From: a virus
Length of the DNA stretch: 64,000 bases
Direction: 5' to 3' (one strand)
Virus record (IMG/VR): IMGVR_UViG_3300042691_055965
Coordinates: 1 to 64,000 of that record
Shown: piece after piece, positions 51,228 to 60,556 of the stretch
Position numbering within the stretch: the stretch's first letter is position 1
Layout of the letters: each line of letters starts with the position of its first letter
Made by a program: the position numbers and the translations under genes
The notes under the pieces: generated by a model
Database searches by the model: none
Told to the model about the DNA's origin: nothing
What the model saw: the letters and a program-made list of their open reading frames with translations, nothing else

Positions 51228-51258
51228 AAAAAGGACACCAACGGTGTCCTTTTTTTTA
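51228..51258 (+). terminator. Rho-independent terminator
   Basis: Stem AGGACACC / GGTGTCCT with AAC loop and a T run. It ends the paralog pair. Confidence 0.85.
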
Positions 51259-51699
51259 ATTATAAACAATTGTACCGTTGGTGGTATTTGTTACAGTACT
51301 GATAAAGTACATTAAATAGTAAGGTTTAGTTTTATCATTCTTGTTTGTGTTCAAGTGAACAGTACTAACAACTGTTTTTCCTGTTGAAGTTTCTTTGTCA
51401 TTCATTGTAAGAACTACCGTACTCCCTTTTTTGGTGAAAGTAAGTATATCTACACTTTCGGCAAGTGTTCCAAAGTGGTATCTTTTTGCAGTTTTATTAT
51501 CCAAGTCAAAAATATATTTGTTTTTACCTACTAAATTTTTATTGACTGCAACATAATTTGTTGAATCAATTACATTGTCATAACCCCTTAACATACCCGT
51601 ATTAAAAAGCGTAAACTCATCAAATTCAATTTCAATTACTTGTGAAAAAGAAATCATGCTGACTACTGACATTACTAAAGACAAAATCAAATTTTTCAT
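51256..51699 (-). CDS. Small secreted protein
   Basis: Protein of 147 aa. Residues 1-20 are a signal peptide (MKNLILSLVMSVVSMISFSQ), ending in the flavobacterial SFSQ. The mature part is a small beta domain (DNVIDSTNYVAVNKNLVG, LTFTKKGSTVVLTMNDKE). No family recognised. Lies convergent to the paralog pair. Expected to be exported from the infected cell, like the CAP-like protein at 16872. Confidence 0.55.
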   Translation of the reverse strand: MKNLILSLVMSVVSMISFSQVIEIEFDEFTLFNTGMLRGYDNVIDSTNYVAVNKNLVGKNKYIFDLDNKTAKRYHFGTLAESVDILTFTKKGSTVVLTMNDKETSTGKTVVSTVHLNTNKNDKTKPYYLMYFISTVTNTTNGTIVYN

Positions 51700-51814
51700 A
51701 ACTGTTTTTTTTAAGGGTTTATTTATATACTACAAATATATATGATTTATTTTGAATGGCAAAATTTTGCATCAAGTATTTTCGAAAAAAATTAAAATTA
51801 AATATACATAAGAC

Positions 51815-52063
51815 ATGGCAGTAAAAAAAACAACCATTGAAGGAGGTAAAATAATTTGTGAAATTGATTCTTCTAATTTAAAAACCACAGAATATGACAC
51901 AGATACAAAAACACTAGTTGTCGAATTCAACAACGGTTCAAAATATGAATATGAAGAATTTCCTCATGATGTTTATGCGAGGTTTAGATTATCTGAATCA
52001 CAAGGAAAATTTTTTAATTCAGAAATATCCAAAAAATACAAATACAAAAAATTAGAACTTTAA
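51815..52063 (+). CDS. KTSC domain protein
   Basis: Protein of 82 aa matching the KTSC pattern: SSNLKTTEYDTDTKTLVVEF, NGSKYEYEEFPHDVY, and GKFFNSEISKKYKYKKL at the end. KTSC is a small domain found often in phages and beside RNA-related proteins; its exact biochemical role is unclear. Starts 89 nt after a TATTTAT copy at 51720-51726. Confidence 0.75.
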   Translation: MAVKKTTIEGGKIICEIDSSNLKTTEYDTDTKTLVVEFNNGSKYEYEEFPHDVYARFRLSESQGKFFNSEISKKYKYKKLEL

Positions 52064-52074
52064 TTCTAATGAAC

Positions 52075-52081
52075 TATTTAT
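52075..52081 (+). promoter_or_regulatory. TATTTAT element before the 52086 gene
   Basis: TATTTAT, 4 nt, ATG; a second partial copy overlaps it. Confidence 0.5.
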
Positions 52082-52085
52082 ATTT

Positions 52086-52853
52086 ATGGCAAGTACAAAA
52101 AAAATTATAAATAGTTTTTATCTACAAGACGAACTCAATCCTGAAGTTTGGTACAATCCAAAAAAAGATAAAACAGGAAATGTTGAAGATTTGATGCTTA
52201 AACCTGAAATAAGGGAAAGGTTATTAAAAATTGCTGAATTATTTATTGATTACATTGATATTGATATTTTTGTTCACGACATAATATTGGTTGGTTCATT
52301 AGTTGGATACAATTGGAGTGAATTTTCGGATTTTGATTTACACATACTTTATGACTTTAATGATGCTGGTGATAAAAAAGAACTTTATGAAGATTTATTT
52401 AGATTAAAGAAGACGGTTTTTAATGCTGCTCACGACATTTATATAAAAGGTTATGAAGTTGAAGTTTATGTTCAGGATTTGAATGAAAAAAATGAAAGTT
52501 TGGGGGTATACTCAATAATGAATAATGAATGGGTACAAATTCCAAAGAAAGAAGAATTTACTTTAGATAAAAACAAAGTAAAACAAAAAGCAGAACAATG
52601 GATGGATATCATCGATGGTGTTTTAGAAAACGCTGAAGATGAAGAATTGGAAGATGCTGTCAAGTTAGTAAAAAAATATAGAGAAAAATTACGTAAATAT
52701 AGAACTTGTGGATTAAAGAAAGAAGGCGAATTTTCTTATGAAAACCTTGTATTCAAATTTTTAAGAAGAAACGGTTATATTGAAAAACTTGAAAACTTTA
52801 AAAACAAGATTGTTGACAAAAGATTGTCATTAGAACAAGAAAATTTCGAATAA
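52086..52853 (+). CDS. Nucleotidyltransferase-fold protein
   Basis: Protein of 255 aa. The motif IILVGSLVGYNWSEFSDFDL (about residues 60-79) is the G-S-x2-G-x8-D-x-D pattern of the Pol-beta-type nucleotidyltransferase fold, with DLHI carrying the metal-binding acid. The rest is helical, ending in a long charged stretch. Substrate unknown: families include tRNA or protein nucleotidyltransferases and toxin-antitoxin MNT. No HEPN partner is seen beside it. Confidence 0.7.
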   Translation: MASTKKIINSFYLQDELNPEVWYNPKKDKTGNVEDLMLKPEIRERLLKIAELFIDYIDIDIFVHDIILVGSLVGYNWSEFSDFDLHILYDFNDAGDKKELYEDLFRLKKTVFNAAHDIYIKGYEVEVYVQDLNEKNESLGVYSIMNNEWVQIPKKEEFTLDKNKVKQKAEQWMDIIDGVLENAEDEELEDAVKLVKKYREKLRKYRTCGLKKEGEFSYENLVFKFLRRNGYIEKLENFKNKIVDKRLSLEQENFE

Positions 52854-52877
52854 AAAGTAAATTACCAAACAACAATA

Positions 52878-52884
52878 TATTTAT
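52878..52884 (+). promoter_or_regulatory. TATTTAT element before the 52929 gene
   Basis: TATTTAT 44 nt before the ATG; start of the head module. Confidence 0.35.
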
Positions 52885-52928
52885 ATAAAAAGTTTTTTAA
52901 AATAATTAAACATTAAAAACATTTAACA

Positions 52929-54260
52929 ATGGCGGATTTAAAACCACTAGGTAGTGAAAAATTACAAGGTATGAATAAAATTCAACGTATCCTTGAAATT
53001 GCTCGATATAATGAAACACCTAAACAGGAAGTAAATGAACTTTCTACAACTAACTATACTATCAGACTTGCTGACGGAAACACCTATGGTATTGTGAAAG
53101 AAAGATTAGGATATATAATCAAAAAGGGACTTAACGAAAGTACTTTGGACTATTCTGAACACATGAAACATAGAAAATACTATAGATCATATTCTGAAGC
53201 TATGAAAAAGTTAAATCTTATGGCGGGTGAATTGAACCGTGTTCATGAAAATGATGAAGAAATTCCTTTAATCGGAGAACAAAAATTTGTTCTTAAGACT
53301 AAAAAAAAAAGTAAACCCGTAACTGAACCTACCCCTGAACCGGCAGCACCACCTGCACCCGCCGCTCCTGCACCCGCTCCGCCAGCAGATGCAATGTCAG
53401 CACCCGCAGATATGGATACAGGTGAACCTCCTATGGGTGACCAAAACATGGATACAGGCGAACCACCTATGGGGTCTGAAGATATGGATATGGGTGCACC
53501 ACCTATGGGATCTGAAGACACGGGATCAGAACAACCACCAATGGGTGATGAAGATATGGGTTCTGAAGAACCACCAATTGGTGACGAGGATATGGGAGCA
53601 CCTCAAATGGGTGGTGAAGAAAGTGGTGAACCATCAGCATTAAAATCTATACAAAGACTTACAGGTAAACTCGGACAAAAAATCAGAGCTTACGATAAAG
53701 AAAAAGGTATGGATTCGCAAGATATTAAGTATGTTGTTAATTCTATTTTATCAGCAATTGATTTAGAAAATCTAGATGAAGACGATAAAGATGATATTTT
53801 ATCAAAATTTGAAGAAGAAGATGAATATGGTGTTGAAGGACCAGGTGAACTTGATTTAGGTGGTGAAGATGAATTTGATATGGGTGGTGAGCCTGATATG
53901 GGTTCAGAGGAACCAACATTAGCAGAACCAAAAGAAATGTATGGTAATGTAATGGATTCAATTTATACAGAATCAAGAGTAGAAAAAGTCCTATCAAAAT
54001 ATTTTGACATCAAACCAACCGAAAAAACACTTCTTGAAGAAAAAAGAAAGAAACAATTTTTAAATGAAAAATTAAATAAGTTGGAAACCAAAAAAGAAAT
54101 TGTAAGATTAAGTGAAACAAGACAACAAAAAGTTGCAGCAGAAAGACTTATTGAAGATTTTTCAGAAGCAAAATTTATTGGAATTACGAACAAGAAAAAT
54201 TTAATCTTTTCAATTGATGGGACACAAGTTAAAATTTCACCAAACGGAACACTTATATGA
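52929..54260 (+). CDS. Acidic proline-rich head-module protein
   Basis: Protein of 443 aa. Residues 1-120 are folded and helical. A Pro/Ala linker (PAAPPAPAAPAPAPPADAMS, about 140-160) is followed by a degenerate repeat region (about 155-235, EPPMGSEDMD-like units) and an acidic helical part with a basic end. The site IPLIGE-Q (about 112-118) fits the protease pattern, so the protein may be cut after its N-terminal domain. Expressed just upstream of the terminase. Probable core, scaffold or internal protein; not sequence-identified. Confidence 0.55.
   Translation: MADLKPLGSEKLQGMNKIQRILEIARYNETPKQEVNELSTTNYTIRLADGNTYGIVKERLGYIIKKGLNESTLDYSEHMKHRKYYRSYSEAMKKLNLMAGELNRVHENDEEIPLIGEQKFVLKTKKKSKPVTEPTPEPAAPPAPAAPAPAPPADAMSAPADMDTGEPPMGDQNMDTGEPPMGSEDMDMGAPPMGSEDTGSEQPPMGDEDMGSEEPPIGDEDMGAPQMGGEESGEPSALKSIQRLTGKLGQKIRAYDKEKGMDSQDIKYVVNSILSAIDLENLDEDDKDDILSKFEEEDEYGVEGPGELDLGGEDEFDMGGEPDMGSEEPTLAEPKEMYGNVMDSIYTESRVEKVLSKYFDIKPTEKTLLEEKRKKQFLNEKLNKLETKKEIVRLSETRQQKVAAERLIEDFSEAKFIGITNKKNLIFSIDGTQVKISPNGTLI
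53410..53630 (+). repeat. Degenerate acidic PPMG repeats
   Basis: About seven in-frame units of roughly 10-13 residues around the core E/Q-PPMG-S/D-EDM. Confidence 0.7.
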
Positions 54261-54676
54261 AGTTGATTTATATTAATGAATTAGGTCCGAACTATAAAGG
54301 TGATAATATATATGAATTCATCTTTTCTGACTTGGACGATGTGTGGGGTGAAGATTGGGATTCGGAACCAGCATCAGGAAAACCACAACCACCTGAAATT
54401 CAGTTTATTAAAAGAGTTGGAACTTTGAAAAATTCGTTGATTGAATTAAATCTTATACAAAATTCCGATTTCTTTGGTGTGTATGATTCAGTTGATGGTG
54501 TAATTGCTCTTGGATGGGAAAGGTCTGATAGTGACGAAATATTAATAAAAAAGAAAAAAAGATTGGTTTTCAATTTTGGTGAAACAGAAAAGGAAATCGA
54601 AAACAAATTATATGAACGAGATATCGTATTAAAATGGGAAAAAACTTTAGTGCAAGATGAAACATATGAATCCTAA
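54257..54676 (+). CDS. Hypothetical protein, 139 aa
   Basis: Overlaps the previous gene by 4 nt and the next by 20 nt. The first residues (MKLIYINELG) contain I-N-E, a possible very short leader. The body is acidic and beta-rich with tryptophans (DDVWGEDWD). No family recognised. Confidence 0.5.
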   Translation: MKLIYINELGPNYKGDNIYEFIFSDLDDVWGEDWDSEPASGKPQPPEIQFIKRVGTLKNSLIELNLIQNSDFFGVYDSVDGVIALGWERSDSDEILIKKKKRLVFNFGETEKEIENKLYERDIVLKWEKTLVQDETYES

Positions 54677-55187
54677 ATTGGCTAAACTTCTTTATGAAGG
54701 ATTTTCAATTAGTACCTTGGAAAAATTGGATGGGAAACAATTAAATGCTTTGTATAAAAAAATTGTTGAACAATCAACAGGTGTTCTGAATATATCTAAA
54801 TCAGATACTGCGGCGATTGCCAATGCTAAATCAAAAAAAACACCATTTGTTACATACGAAGAAGAAATGGAAGAAGGTGAAATGACAGAAAAGGCGGTTT
54901 CTAAACAACAACAAAAAATAATGGGTTTAGCTTTATCAGTCAAAAGAGGGGATACACCTAAATCTAAAGTTTCAAAAAAAGTTAAAGACATGGCAAAAAA
55001 AATGTCTGAAAAAGATTTAGAAGATTTCGCATCAACAAAACATAAAGGACTTCCAAAAACTAAAGAAACAGAATCAAAAGAAGAAGTTAAAAAGTTGGAA
55101 GAAAGTATTCTTAACATTTTGGAAAAACATTTACCACCACATACAACAAAGGGTGAATTAATCAATATGATTAAAAGAAAAATCTAA
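54657..55187 (+). CDS. DUF3008-like protein
   Basis: Protein of 176 aa; a second ATG at 54666 is an alternative start. The middle and later part (QQKIMGLALSVKRGDTPKSK, KKMSEKDLEDFASTKHKGLP) matches the DUF3008 pattern of small phage and bacterial proteins of unknown role. The end is lysine-rich. Ends 4 nt before the terminase gene. Confidence 0.6.
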   Translation: MKHMNPKLAKLLYEGFSISTLEKLDGKQLNALYKKIVEQSTGVLNISKSDTAAIANAKSKKTPFVTYEEEMEEGEMTEKAVSKQQQKIMGLALSVKRGDTPKSKVSKKVKDMAKKMSEKDLEDFASTKHKGLPKTKETESKEEVKKLEESILNILEKHLPPHTTKGELINMIKRKI

Positions 55188-55191
55188 ATGA

Positions 55192-56967
55192 ATGGCGTTA
55201 TCAAAAGAACAAGCACTATTAGAATATGCAAAATGTGTAAAGGACACACCCTACGCACTTAAAACATATTTGCAAACTTACGATAACACACAATCAAAAT
55301 ATGTTCCGTTAGAACTGTTTAATGATCAAGTAACACTTGTAAAAGATTACGATGAATGTGAAGAAAACATCGCACTTAAATATCGACAAGCAGGTGTATC
55401 AACAGTAACATCTGCATGGGCTTCCAAAAGACTTGTTTTTGCAAGAAAGGAAAAACCTGAAAAAATTCTTATAATCGCTAACAAATTGGACACGGCAGTC
55501 GAAATGGCAAACAAAGTTCGTGCGTTTGTTGATCAGTGGCCGAAATGGATGGGTGTAACATTTTCAAATGAAAAAAATTCACAAAGACACTTTAAATTAA
55601 CTAATGGGTGTGAAGTGAAGGCGGTTGCAACATCAAAAGATGCACTTCGTGGTTATACACCAACGATACTAATATTTGACGAAGCGGCGTACATTGATGC
55701 CGATGAAGATTTTTGGTCTGCGTGTATGGCGTCTTTATCAACAGGGGGTAAAGTTATTGTAATTTCAACACCAAACGGATTCGACCCAATTTACTACTCT
55801 ATATACAGTCAAGCAATCAAAGGAATGAATGACTTTAGAATAACAGAAATGTATTGGTATCGTGATCCACGATATTCAAAAGATTTAAAACTTATAAAAT
55901 GTGATGACATTGTTCACTATATGCTGAATAGAAGTGATTATAATGATAATGAAATCACATTAGACTATAGTCAAATAAAAGTTAGTGACAGAAATTTTCC
56001 TGAAATAAAAGAAAAAATTGAAAATGGTTATAAGGCATATAGTTCTTGGTTCGAGGCTATGGCTAAAAAACTTAAATTCGATAAGAGAAAAATTTCACAG
56101 GAATTAGAATGTAACTTTTTAGGTTCAGGGGATAATGTAATCCCACCTGAAACTATGAAAAAAATAAAAGAAAACCATATCAAAGAACCTGAAAATAAAT
56201 TTATGGGTGGTGCTCTTTGGCAATGGAAAGAACCAATTGCAGGACACCGATATATTATGGGTGTTGATGTATCAAGAGGTGATAGTGAAGATTTTAGTAC
56301 AATATCAGTGATTGATTTTGACAATAGGGAACAAGTATTAGAATACATGGGAAAAATTCCACCTGATGTACTTGCAGAAATCGCATATAAATGGGGAACT
56401 ATGTATAACGCCTTTATTGTTACCGATATAACGGGGGGTATGGGTGTTTCTACATCAAGAAAACTACAAGAACTAGGATATAGAAATTTATATGTTGATG
56501 GAGTAAATCCAGCAGATAAATGGAAGTGGAACCCTAAGGCACAAGATAAAATACCGGGAATTAATTTTAATGCAAAAAGAGTTTTAATTATACAAGCGTT
56601 TGAAGAAGCGTTAAGATATGACTTTTCTTTAAAATCACAAAGATTATTTAATGAACTAAATACGTTTGTATATGTGAATGGTAGACCTGATCACCAAAAA
56701 GGACAACATGATGACTTAATTATGTCTTTTGCAATGGCGATATATGTTGCTGAAACTTCTTTTGCACAATTGGAAAAAGCAACAGAACAAACTAAGGCAA
56801 TGATTGAATCTTGGCAAGTTGAATCAAAGGTTCATGCCGATCCAACAAGAAGTTTTAATCCAGGTATACCTGTTGATGTTTATGGTATGAACAATTTCCC
56901 AAAAAGTGGACCGACTAAAAGTGACTATGAAAACTATTTATGGTTATTCGGTAAAGGAAGGGTTTAG
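55192..56967 (+). CDS. Terminase large subunit (T4 gp17-like)
   Basis: Protein of 591 aa. The ATPase part has a Walker A-like KYRQAGVST (about 63-71) and a Walker B ILIFDEAAYI (about 160-170). The C-terminal RNase H-like nuclease has VDVSRGDSEDFS (first Asp), FIVTDITGGMG (second Asp) and HDDLIMSFAMA near residue 505 (third acid). This motor packs DNA into the prohead. Order terminase, portal, protease, scaffold, capsid follows T4. A small terminase subunit was not recognised. Confidence 0.95.
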   Translation: MALSKEQALLEYAKCVKDTPYALKTYLQTYDNTQSKYVPLELFNDQVTLVKDYDECEENIALKYRQAGVSTVTSAWASKRLVFARKEKPEKILIIANKLDTAVEMANKVRAFVDQWPKWMGVTFSNEKNSQRHFKLTNGCEVKAVATSKDALRGYTPTILIFDEAAYIDADEDFWSACMASLSTGGKVIVISTPNGFDPIYYSIYSQAIKGMNDFRITEMYWYRDPRYSKDLKLIKCDDIVHYMLNRSDYNDNEITLDYSQIKVSDRNFPEIKEKIENGYKAYSSWFEAMAKKLKFDKRKISQELECNFLGSGDNVIPPETMKKIKENHIKEPENKFMGGALWQWKEPIAGHRYIMGVDVSRGDSEDFSTISVIDFDNREQVLEYMGKIPPDVLAEIAYKWGTMYNAFIVTDITGGMGVSTSRKLQELGYRNLYVDGVNPADKWKWNPKAQDKIPGINFNAKRVLIIQAFEEALRYDFSLKSQRLFNELNTFVYVNGRPDHQKGQHDDLIMSFAMAIYVAETSFAQLEKATEQTKAMIESWQVESKVHADPTRSFNPGIPVDVYGMNNFPKSGPTKSDYENYLWLFGKGRV

Positions 56968-57007
56968 TTTATAGGTAAACCTATTTAATTTTTTAAAAAA
57001 GAAAATA

Positions 57008-58807
57008 ATGGCACAAGACAAATATACAATATGGCAAAGGTTGAGTAAGACATTCGGTCCAAGTGCTACACTCGATCAACAATCACCCGTATTCAAGTTC
57101 GATAAAAAAGAACTATTAAAAACAACAGATAAACAAGAATATGAAGTTGAAAAACTTCAAGCACAACAAACTGTTTATTTGGGTAAACAATGGCAAAAGG
57201 TTGAATCTAACCTTTACCAACAAGCAGTATATTATGAACCAACAAGAATGGCTTCATATTATGACTATGAATCAATGGAATATACACCTGAAATATCGGC
57301 AGCTCTTGATGTTTATGCTGAAGAATCTACAACACCCGATAAAGATGGTGATATATTAAAAGTTTATTCTGAATCAAAAAGAATTAAATCTGTTTTGACT
57401 GATTTATTTGTCACCAGAATGGATATTAATACAAATCTCCCAATGTGGACAAGAAACACTTGTAAATTTGGTGACAACTTTATTTATTTGAAATTGGATC
57501 CAGAAAAAGGTGTTGTAGGATGTCAACAATTACCGAATATCCAAATTGAAAGATTGGAAAAAGGGATGCGTTTTCAACCTGACAAGTATTCACAAGAAAT
57601 GGAAAACGATGCATTGAAGTTTGTATGGAAAGAAAAAAACATGGAATTCAATCTTTGGGAAGTAGGACATTTCAGAATATTAGGTGATGACAGAAAACTT
57701 CCTTACGGAACATCTATGTTAGAAAAAGCAAGAAGAATTTGGAAACAATTATTACTTTCTGAAGATGCTATGTTAATATACAGGGTGTCAAGAGCACCTG
57801 AAAGAAGAGTGTTTAAGGTATTTGTTGGAAACATGGATGATAAAGATGTTGACCCATATGTACAAAGAGTTGCAAACAAATTCAAACGAGATCAGATTGC
57901 TGATCCCAAAACAGGTAACGTTGATATGAGGTACAATCAGTTGGCAGTCGATCAAGACTTCTTTATTCCTGTTAGAGATCCGGCACAAACAAACCCAATA
58001 GAGACATTACCTGGTGGTACAAACTTGGCGGAAATCGCAGATATTGAATATATCCAAAAGAAATTGGTTACCGCACTTCGTGTACCAAAGGCTTATTTAG
58101 GTTTTGAAGAAGCGGTGGGTGATGGTAAAAACTTATCATTACTTGATATTAGATTTGCAAGAACAATCAATAGAATCCAAAAATCAATGTTGGCGGAATT
58201 GAATAAAATTGCGATTATACATTTATTTTTGTTAGGGTTTGAAGATGAATTAACAAATTTCAGTCTTGGACTTCACAACCCATCCAAACAAGCAGATTTA
58301 CTTGGTGTGGAAGTATGGAAAGAAAAAATTACGTTATACAAAGACGCTGTTGCACCGATTCAAGATTCAGTTGCTCCTGTTTCAGCGTCATGGGCTAAGA
58401 AACACATACTTGGATTTAGTGATGAAGAAATTAGACTTGACTTACAACAACAGAGGGTTGAAAGAGCGGTTGCTGCTGAACTTGGTAAAACTGCAGAAGT
58501 TATTACTAAAACAGGATTATTTGATAATATCGATAATTTATATGGTAAAAAGGATTCTGAACCTGCAGGGGCACCTGCTGAAGGTGGAGGAATGCCTCCT
58601 GAACCAGGAGGTGGGGCACCTCCACCACCGAGTGAACCACCAGCAGGTGGTGAAGCCGCAGTAACACCTGAAAGATTTGTTAAAGATGGGTTAGATTTGA
58701 TACTAGAAGAAACGTTATTTTATGGAAATGATACACTAGATTTGTCCAAAGGAAAAAATTCTCTTGTAGAAATAAATGAAAAACTTAACGATTTAATCAA
58801 CAAGTAA
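57008..58807 (+). CDS. Portal protein (T4 gp20-like)
   Basis: Protein of 599 aa with gp20-family features: SYYDYESMEYTPEISAALDV, an EVGHFRIL wing region, APERRVFKVFVGNMDD, ETLPGGTNLAEIADIEYIQK and LRVPKAYLGFEE. Portal forms the dodecameric ring through which DNA passes. The last ~90 residues are Pro/Gly-rich (GGGMPPEPGGGAPPPPSEPP) with an acidic end, an extension not typical for T4. Starts 40 nt after the terminase. Confidence 0.95.
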   Translation: MAQDKYTIWQRLSKTFGPSATLDQQSPVFKFDKKELLKTTDKQEYEVEKLQAQQTVYLGKQWQKVESNLYQQAVYYEPTRMASYYDYESMEYTPEISAALDVYAEESTTPDKDGDILKVYSESKRIKSVLTDLFVTRMDINTNLPMWTRNTCKFGDNFIYLKLDPEKGVVGCQQLPNIQIERLEKGMRFQPDKYSQEMENDALKFVWKEKNMEFNLWEVGHFRILGDDRKLPYGTSMLEKARRIWKQLLLSEDAMLIYRVSRAPERRVFKVFVGNMDDKDVDPYVQRVANKFKRDQIADPKTGNVDMRYNQLAVDQDFFIPVRDPAQTNPIETLPGGTNLAEIADIEYIQKKLVTALRVPKAYLGFEEAVGDGKNLSLLDIRFARTINRIQKSMLAELNKIAIIHLFLLGFEDELTNFSLGLHNPSKQADLLGVEVWKEKITLYKDAVAPIQDSVAPVSASWAKKHILGFSDEEIRLDLQQQRVERAVAAELGKTAEVITKTGLFDNIDNLYGKKDSEPAGAPAEGGGMPPEPGGGAPPPPSEPPAGGEAAVTPERFVKDGLDLILEETLFYGNDTLDLSKGKNSLVEINEKLNDLINK

Positions 58808-58808
58808 A

Positions 58809-58815
58809 TATTTAT
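58809..58815 (+). promoter_or_regulatory. TATTTAT element before the 58828 gene
   Basis: TATTTAT 12 nt before the ATG. Confidence 0.4.
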
Positions 58816-58827
58816 TGTAAAAACAAT

Positions 58828-59556
58828 ATGAATACTTTTGGAAATATTAAATCAAAAATAGAAAAAGCATCAATTGAATTGTATGGGAAACCTCAATTCA
58901 AAATGTTTATGAATCAATTTAAATCTGTGGTTTTAGAAAACAAAGATTTATCTGAATTGTATTTCATTTATGATGATTTGTCCACAAATAAAAACTTACC
59001 GAACGACATTGCTGATGATTATATCAATGAATCAATAGAATATGCTCAAATATTGATTGAAAACAATGACGAAGAACTTGGTATGGTAAACTATTGGATT
59101 AGTAATATCGTAAAAAAAGATTCAAACAACTATAATGATATTGATACTATCATTTACAACAATAGTATCAAAAATTTAGAAACAGTTTTAGAATCTAAAA
59201 AAAATATCAAAAAAATTATTACTGAAAGTAAAAAAGAAAAAGAAATCGAAAAAATAAATGTTCCAATTAGTTCAATGGTTAAAATTGCAAATTCAACTTT
59301 AACTAATCGTTTTTCTAATTTAAGTGAACAAGAAAGAAAAGAATTAAATTCAATCGTAAAATTATCGACAAAAGAAATAAAAAAAGAAATGGACAACTTG
59401 AAAGAACAAGCAATTTCAAAATTAAAAATGAGTTTGAATGAGTCCAAAGATACTGAACTTACAAAGGCAGTTAATGATACAATACAAAAAATAAAAGAGT
59501 CGAAATACGATTATTATAATTTATATAAACTAAGAAATTTAAATGCGGGATTATGA
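58828..59556 (+). CDS. Helical head-module protein, 242 aa
   Basis: Mostly helical, Lys/Glu/Asn-rich protein with no recognised domain, between portal and protease, where T4 has small core proteins (gp67, gp68). A Y-I-N-E-S site lies near residue 70. Ends in a 4-nt overlap with the small membrane protein. A core or scaffold helper role is inferred from position. Confidence 0.5.
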   Translation: MNTFGNIKSKIEKASIELYGKPQFKMFMNQFKSVVLENKDLSELYFIYDDLSTNKNLPNDIADDYINESIEYAQILIENNDEELGMVNYWISNIVKKDSNNYNDIDTIIYNNSIKNLETVLESKKNIKKIITESKKEKEIEKINVPISSMVKIANSTLTNRFSNLSEQERKELNSIVKLSTKEIKKEMDNLKEQAISKLKMSLNESKDTELTKAVNDTIQKIKESKYDYYNLYKLRNLNAGL

Positions 59557-59795
59557 AAAATTTTATAGTAAAACTATTGAGTGATGAATCAGGTAGTATT
59601 TCATCAAAAAGATTATCAGGATTGATTTGTGTATTATTTTTAAATGTTACACTTCTTGCTAATTCATTTTCACATGGTGAAATTGCACCATCAGATATGC
59701 TAGTTGAAACTGTTGGGTTACTAGCGTTTGGTACATTAGGTTTAACTTCTACTGAAAGAATTTTTGGGAAAAGGGATTCAAAAAAGAGCGAATAA
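59553..59795 (+). CDS. Small two-span membrane protein, holin-like
   Basis: Protein of 80 aa with two hydrophobic spans (about 22-40, LSGLICVLFLNVTLLANSF; about 51-67, VETVGLLAFGTLGLTS) and a charged C-terminus (KRDSKKSE). Short paired spans with a basic tail are seen in holins, and similar small proteins occur in Bacteroidota phages. It is far from the endolysin, so a second holin or a head-related membrane role are both possible. Confidence 0.55.
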   Translation: MKNFIVKLLSDESGSISSKRLSGLICVLFLNVTLLANSFSHGEIAPSDMLVETVGLLAFGTLGLTSTERIFGKRDSKKSE

Positions 59796-59978
59796 TTAGT
59801 TCTTGTTTTTTTGAATATGAATAGCCTTATTTTTCTGTGAGCGTTTTTTCACTGAAGGTTTTACATATTCTTGCCTATTTTTCAAAATTTCATTTTGCTT
59901 TGTTCTATAAACTTTAAATTTATAGGTTTTCAAAGCGCTTTCAATAGAATTCGCATTCTTTACTTCTACTATAATCAT
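59796..59978 (-). CDS. rpsU: Ribosomal protein bS21 homolog
   Basis: Protein of 60 aa matching Bacteroidota bS21: MIIVEVKNANSIESALKTYK, then RTKQNEILKNRQEYVKPSVK and KRSQKNKAIHIQ. The S-I-x-x-A-L-x-x-Y-K and RQ-x-Y-x-KPSVKKR elements are the conserved parts. bS21 sits near the anti-Shine-Dalgarno end of 16S rRNA, and in Bacteroidota it helps hide that sequence. A phage copy could replace the host protein and shift which mRNAs are read. It is on the minus strand within the head module, abutting the membrane-protein stop. Confidence 0.85.
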   Translation of the reverse strand: MIIVEVKNANSIESALKTYKFKVYRTKQNEILKNRQEYVKPSVKKRSQKNKAIHIQKNKN

Positions 59979-59997
59979 ATTTTTTGTCGTTATTGAT

Positions 59998-60004
59998 ATA
60001 AATA
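59998..60004 (-). promoter_or_regulatory. TATTTAT element before the bS21 gene
   Basis: Minus-strand TATTTAT 19 nt before the start codon. Confidence 0.4.
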
Positions 60005-60085
60005 TAAGGGATTTTTTTAAATTTTGACATATCCTTAATAATTTTTTATATTTAACTAAAACAATAAACGATTAAGTTATGAAAA

Positions 60086-60535
60086 ATGAAAAAAGGAAAA
60101 ACGTCAAAATTAAACATTTTTGATGATGCAAAGTGTTATTACGGCACAGTCGATTCCAAAGAGTTCAAATCTTTATACATTGTTATACAGACTTGGATTG
60201 AACCAAATGACGATTACACAAATTGGACAAAAATTACAGGACAAATTAAAAGACAAATATTACACAACCTGTTAGAAGTAGTCGAAACAAACACCTTCGA
60301 AAGAAAACAAATAGTAGATTTAGATTTAAGAACAAGTGGAATACAAAAGAACAAAAAAAGTTTTCTAAATTTAGAAATCACCCTTTTTATCCATAACAAA
60401 GATTATGATTTCAAATCCCTTATTTTAAGAAACAAAATTAAAAAAATTGCACAATCGGTATACTTTGACGAACTGAAAAATTCTAAATACTTTACCTTAA
60501 GCAAGACAAAAATCAAAGAATTCAGTATGATATAA
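60086..60535 (+). CDS. Hypothetical basic protein, 149 aa
   Basis: Basic alpha/beta protein with a lysine-rich N-terminus (MKKGKTSKLN) and no recognised family. It lies divergent from bS21 and 21 nt upstream of the protease gene. No leader. Function unknown. Confidence 0.55.
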   Translation: MKKGKTSKLNIFDDAKCYYGTVDSKEFKSLYIVIQTWIEPNDDYTNWTKITGQIKRQILHNLLEVVETNTFERKQIVDLDLRTSGIQKNKKSFLNLEITLFIHNKDYDFKSLILRNKIKKIAQSVYFDELKNSKYFTLSKTKIKEFSMI

Positions 60536-60542
60536 TATTTAT
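60536..60542 (+). promoter_or_regulatory. TATTTAT element before the prohead protease
   Basis: TATTTAT 14 nt before the ATG; overlaps the end of the preceding gene region. Confidence 0.4.
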
Positions 60543-60556
60543 ACTTAAAAAGTATT

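Noticed and set aside
52086-52853. MNT/HEPN toxin-antitoxin pair at the nucleotidyltransferase gene
   Set aside because: The neighbours are a KTSC protein and the acidic head-module protein; no HEPN motif is present beside it.
53243-53997. Minus-strand open frames opposite the acidic proline-rich gene
   Set aside because: They mirror low-complexity codons (GAA, CCA, GGT) and give repetitive Ser/Gly or His/Leu strings without domain features.
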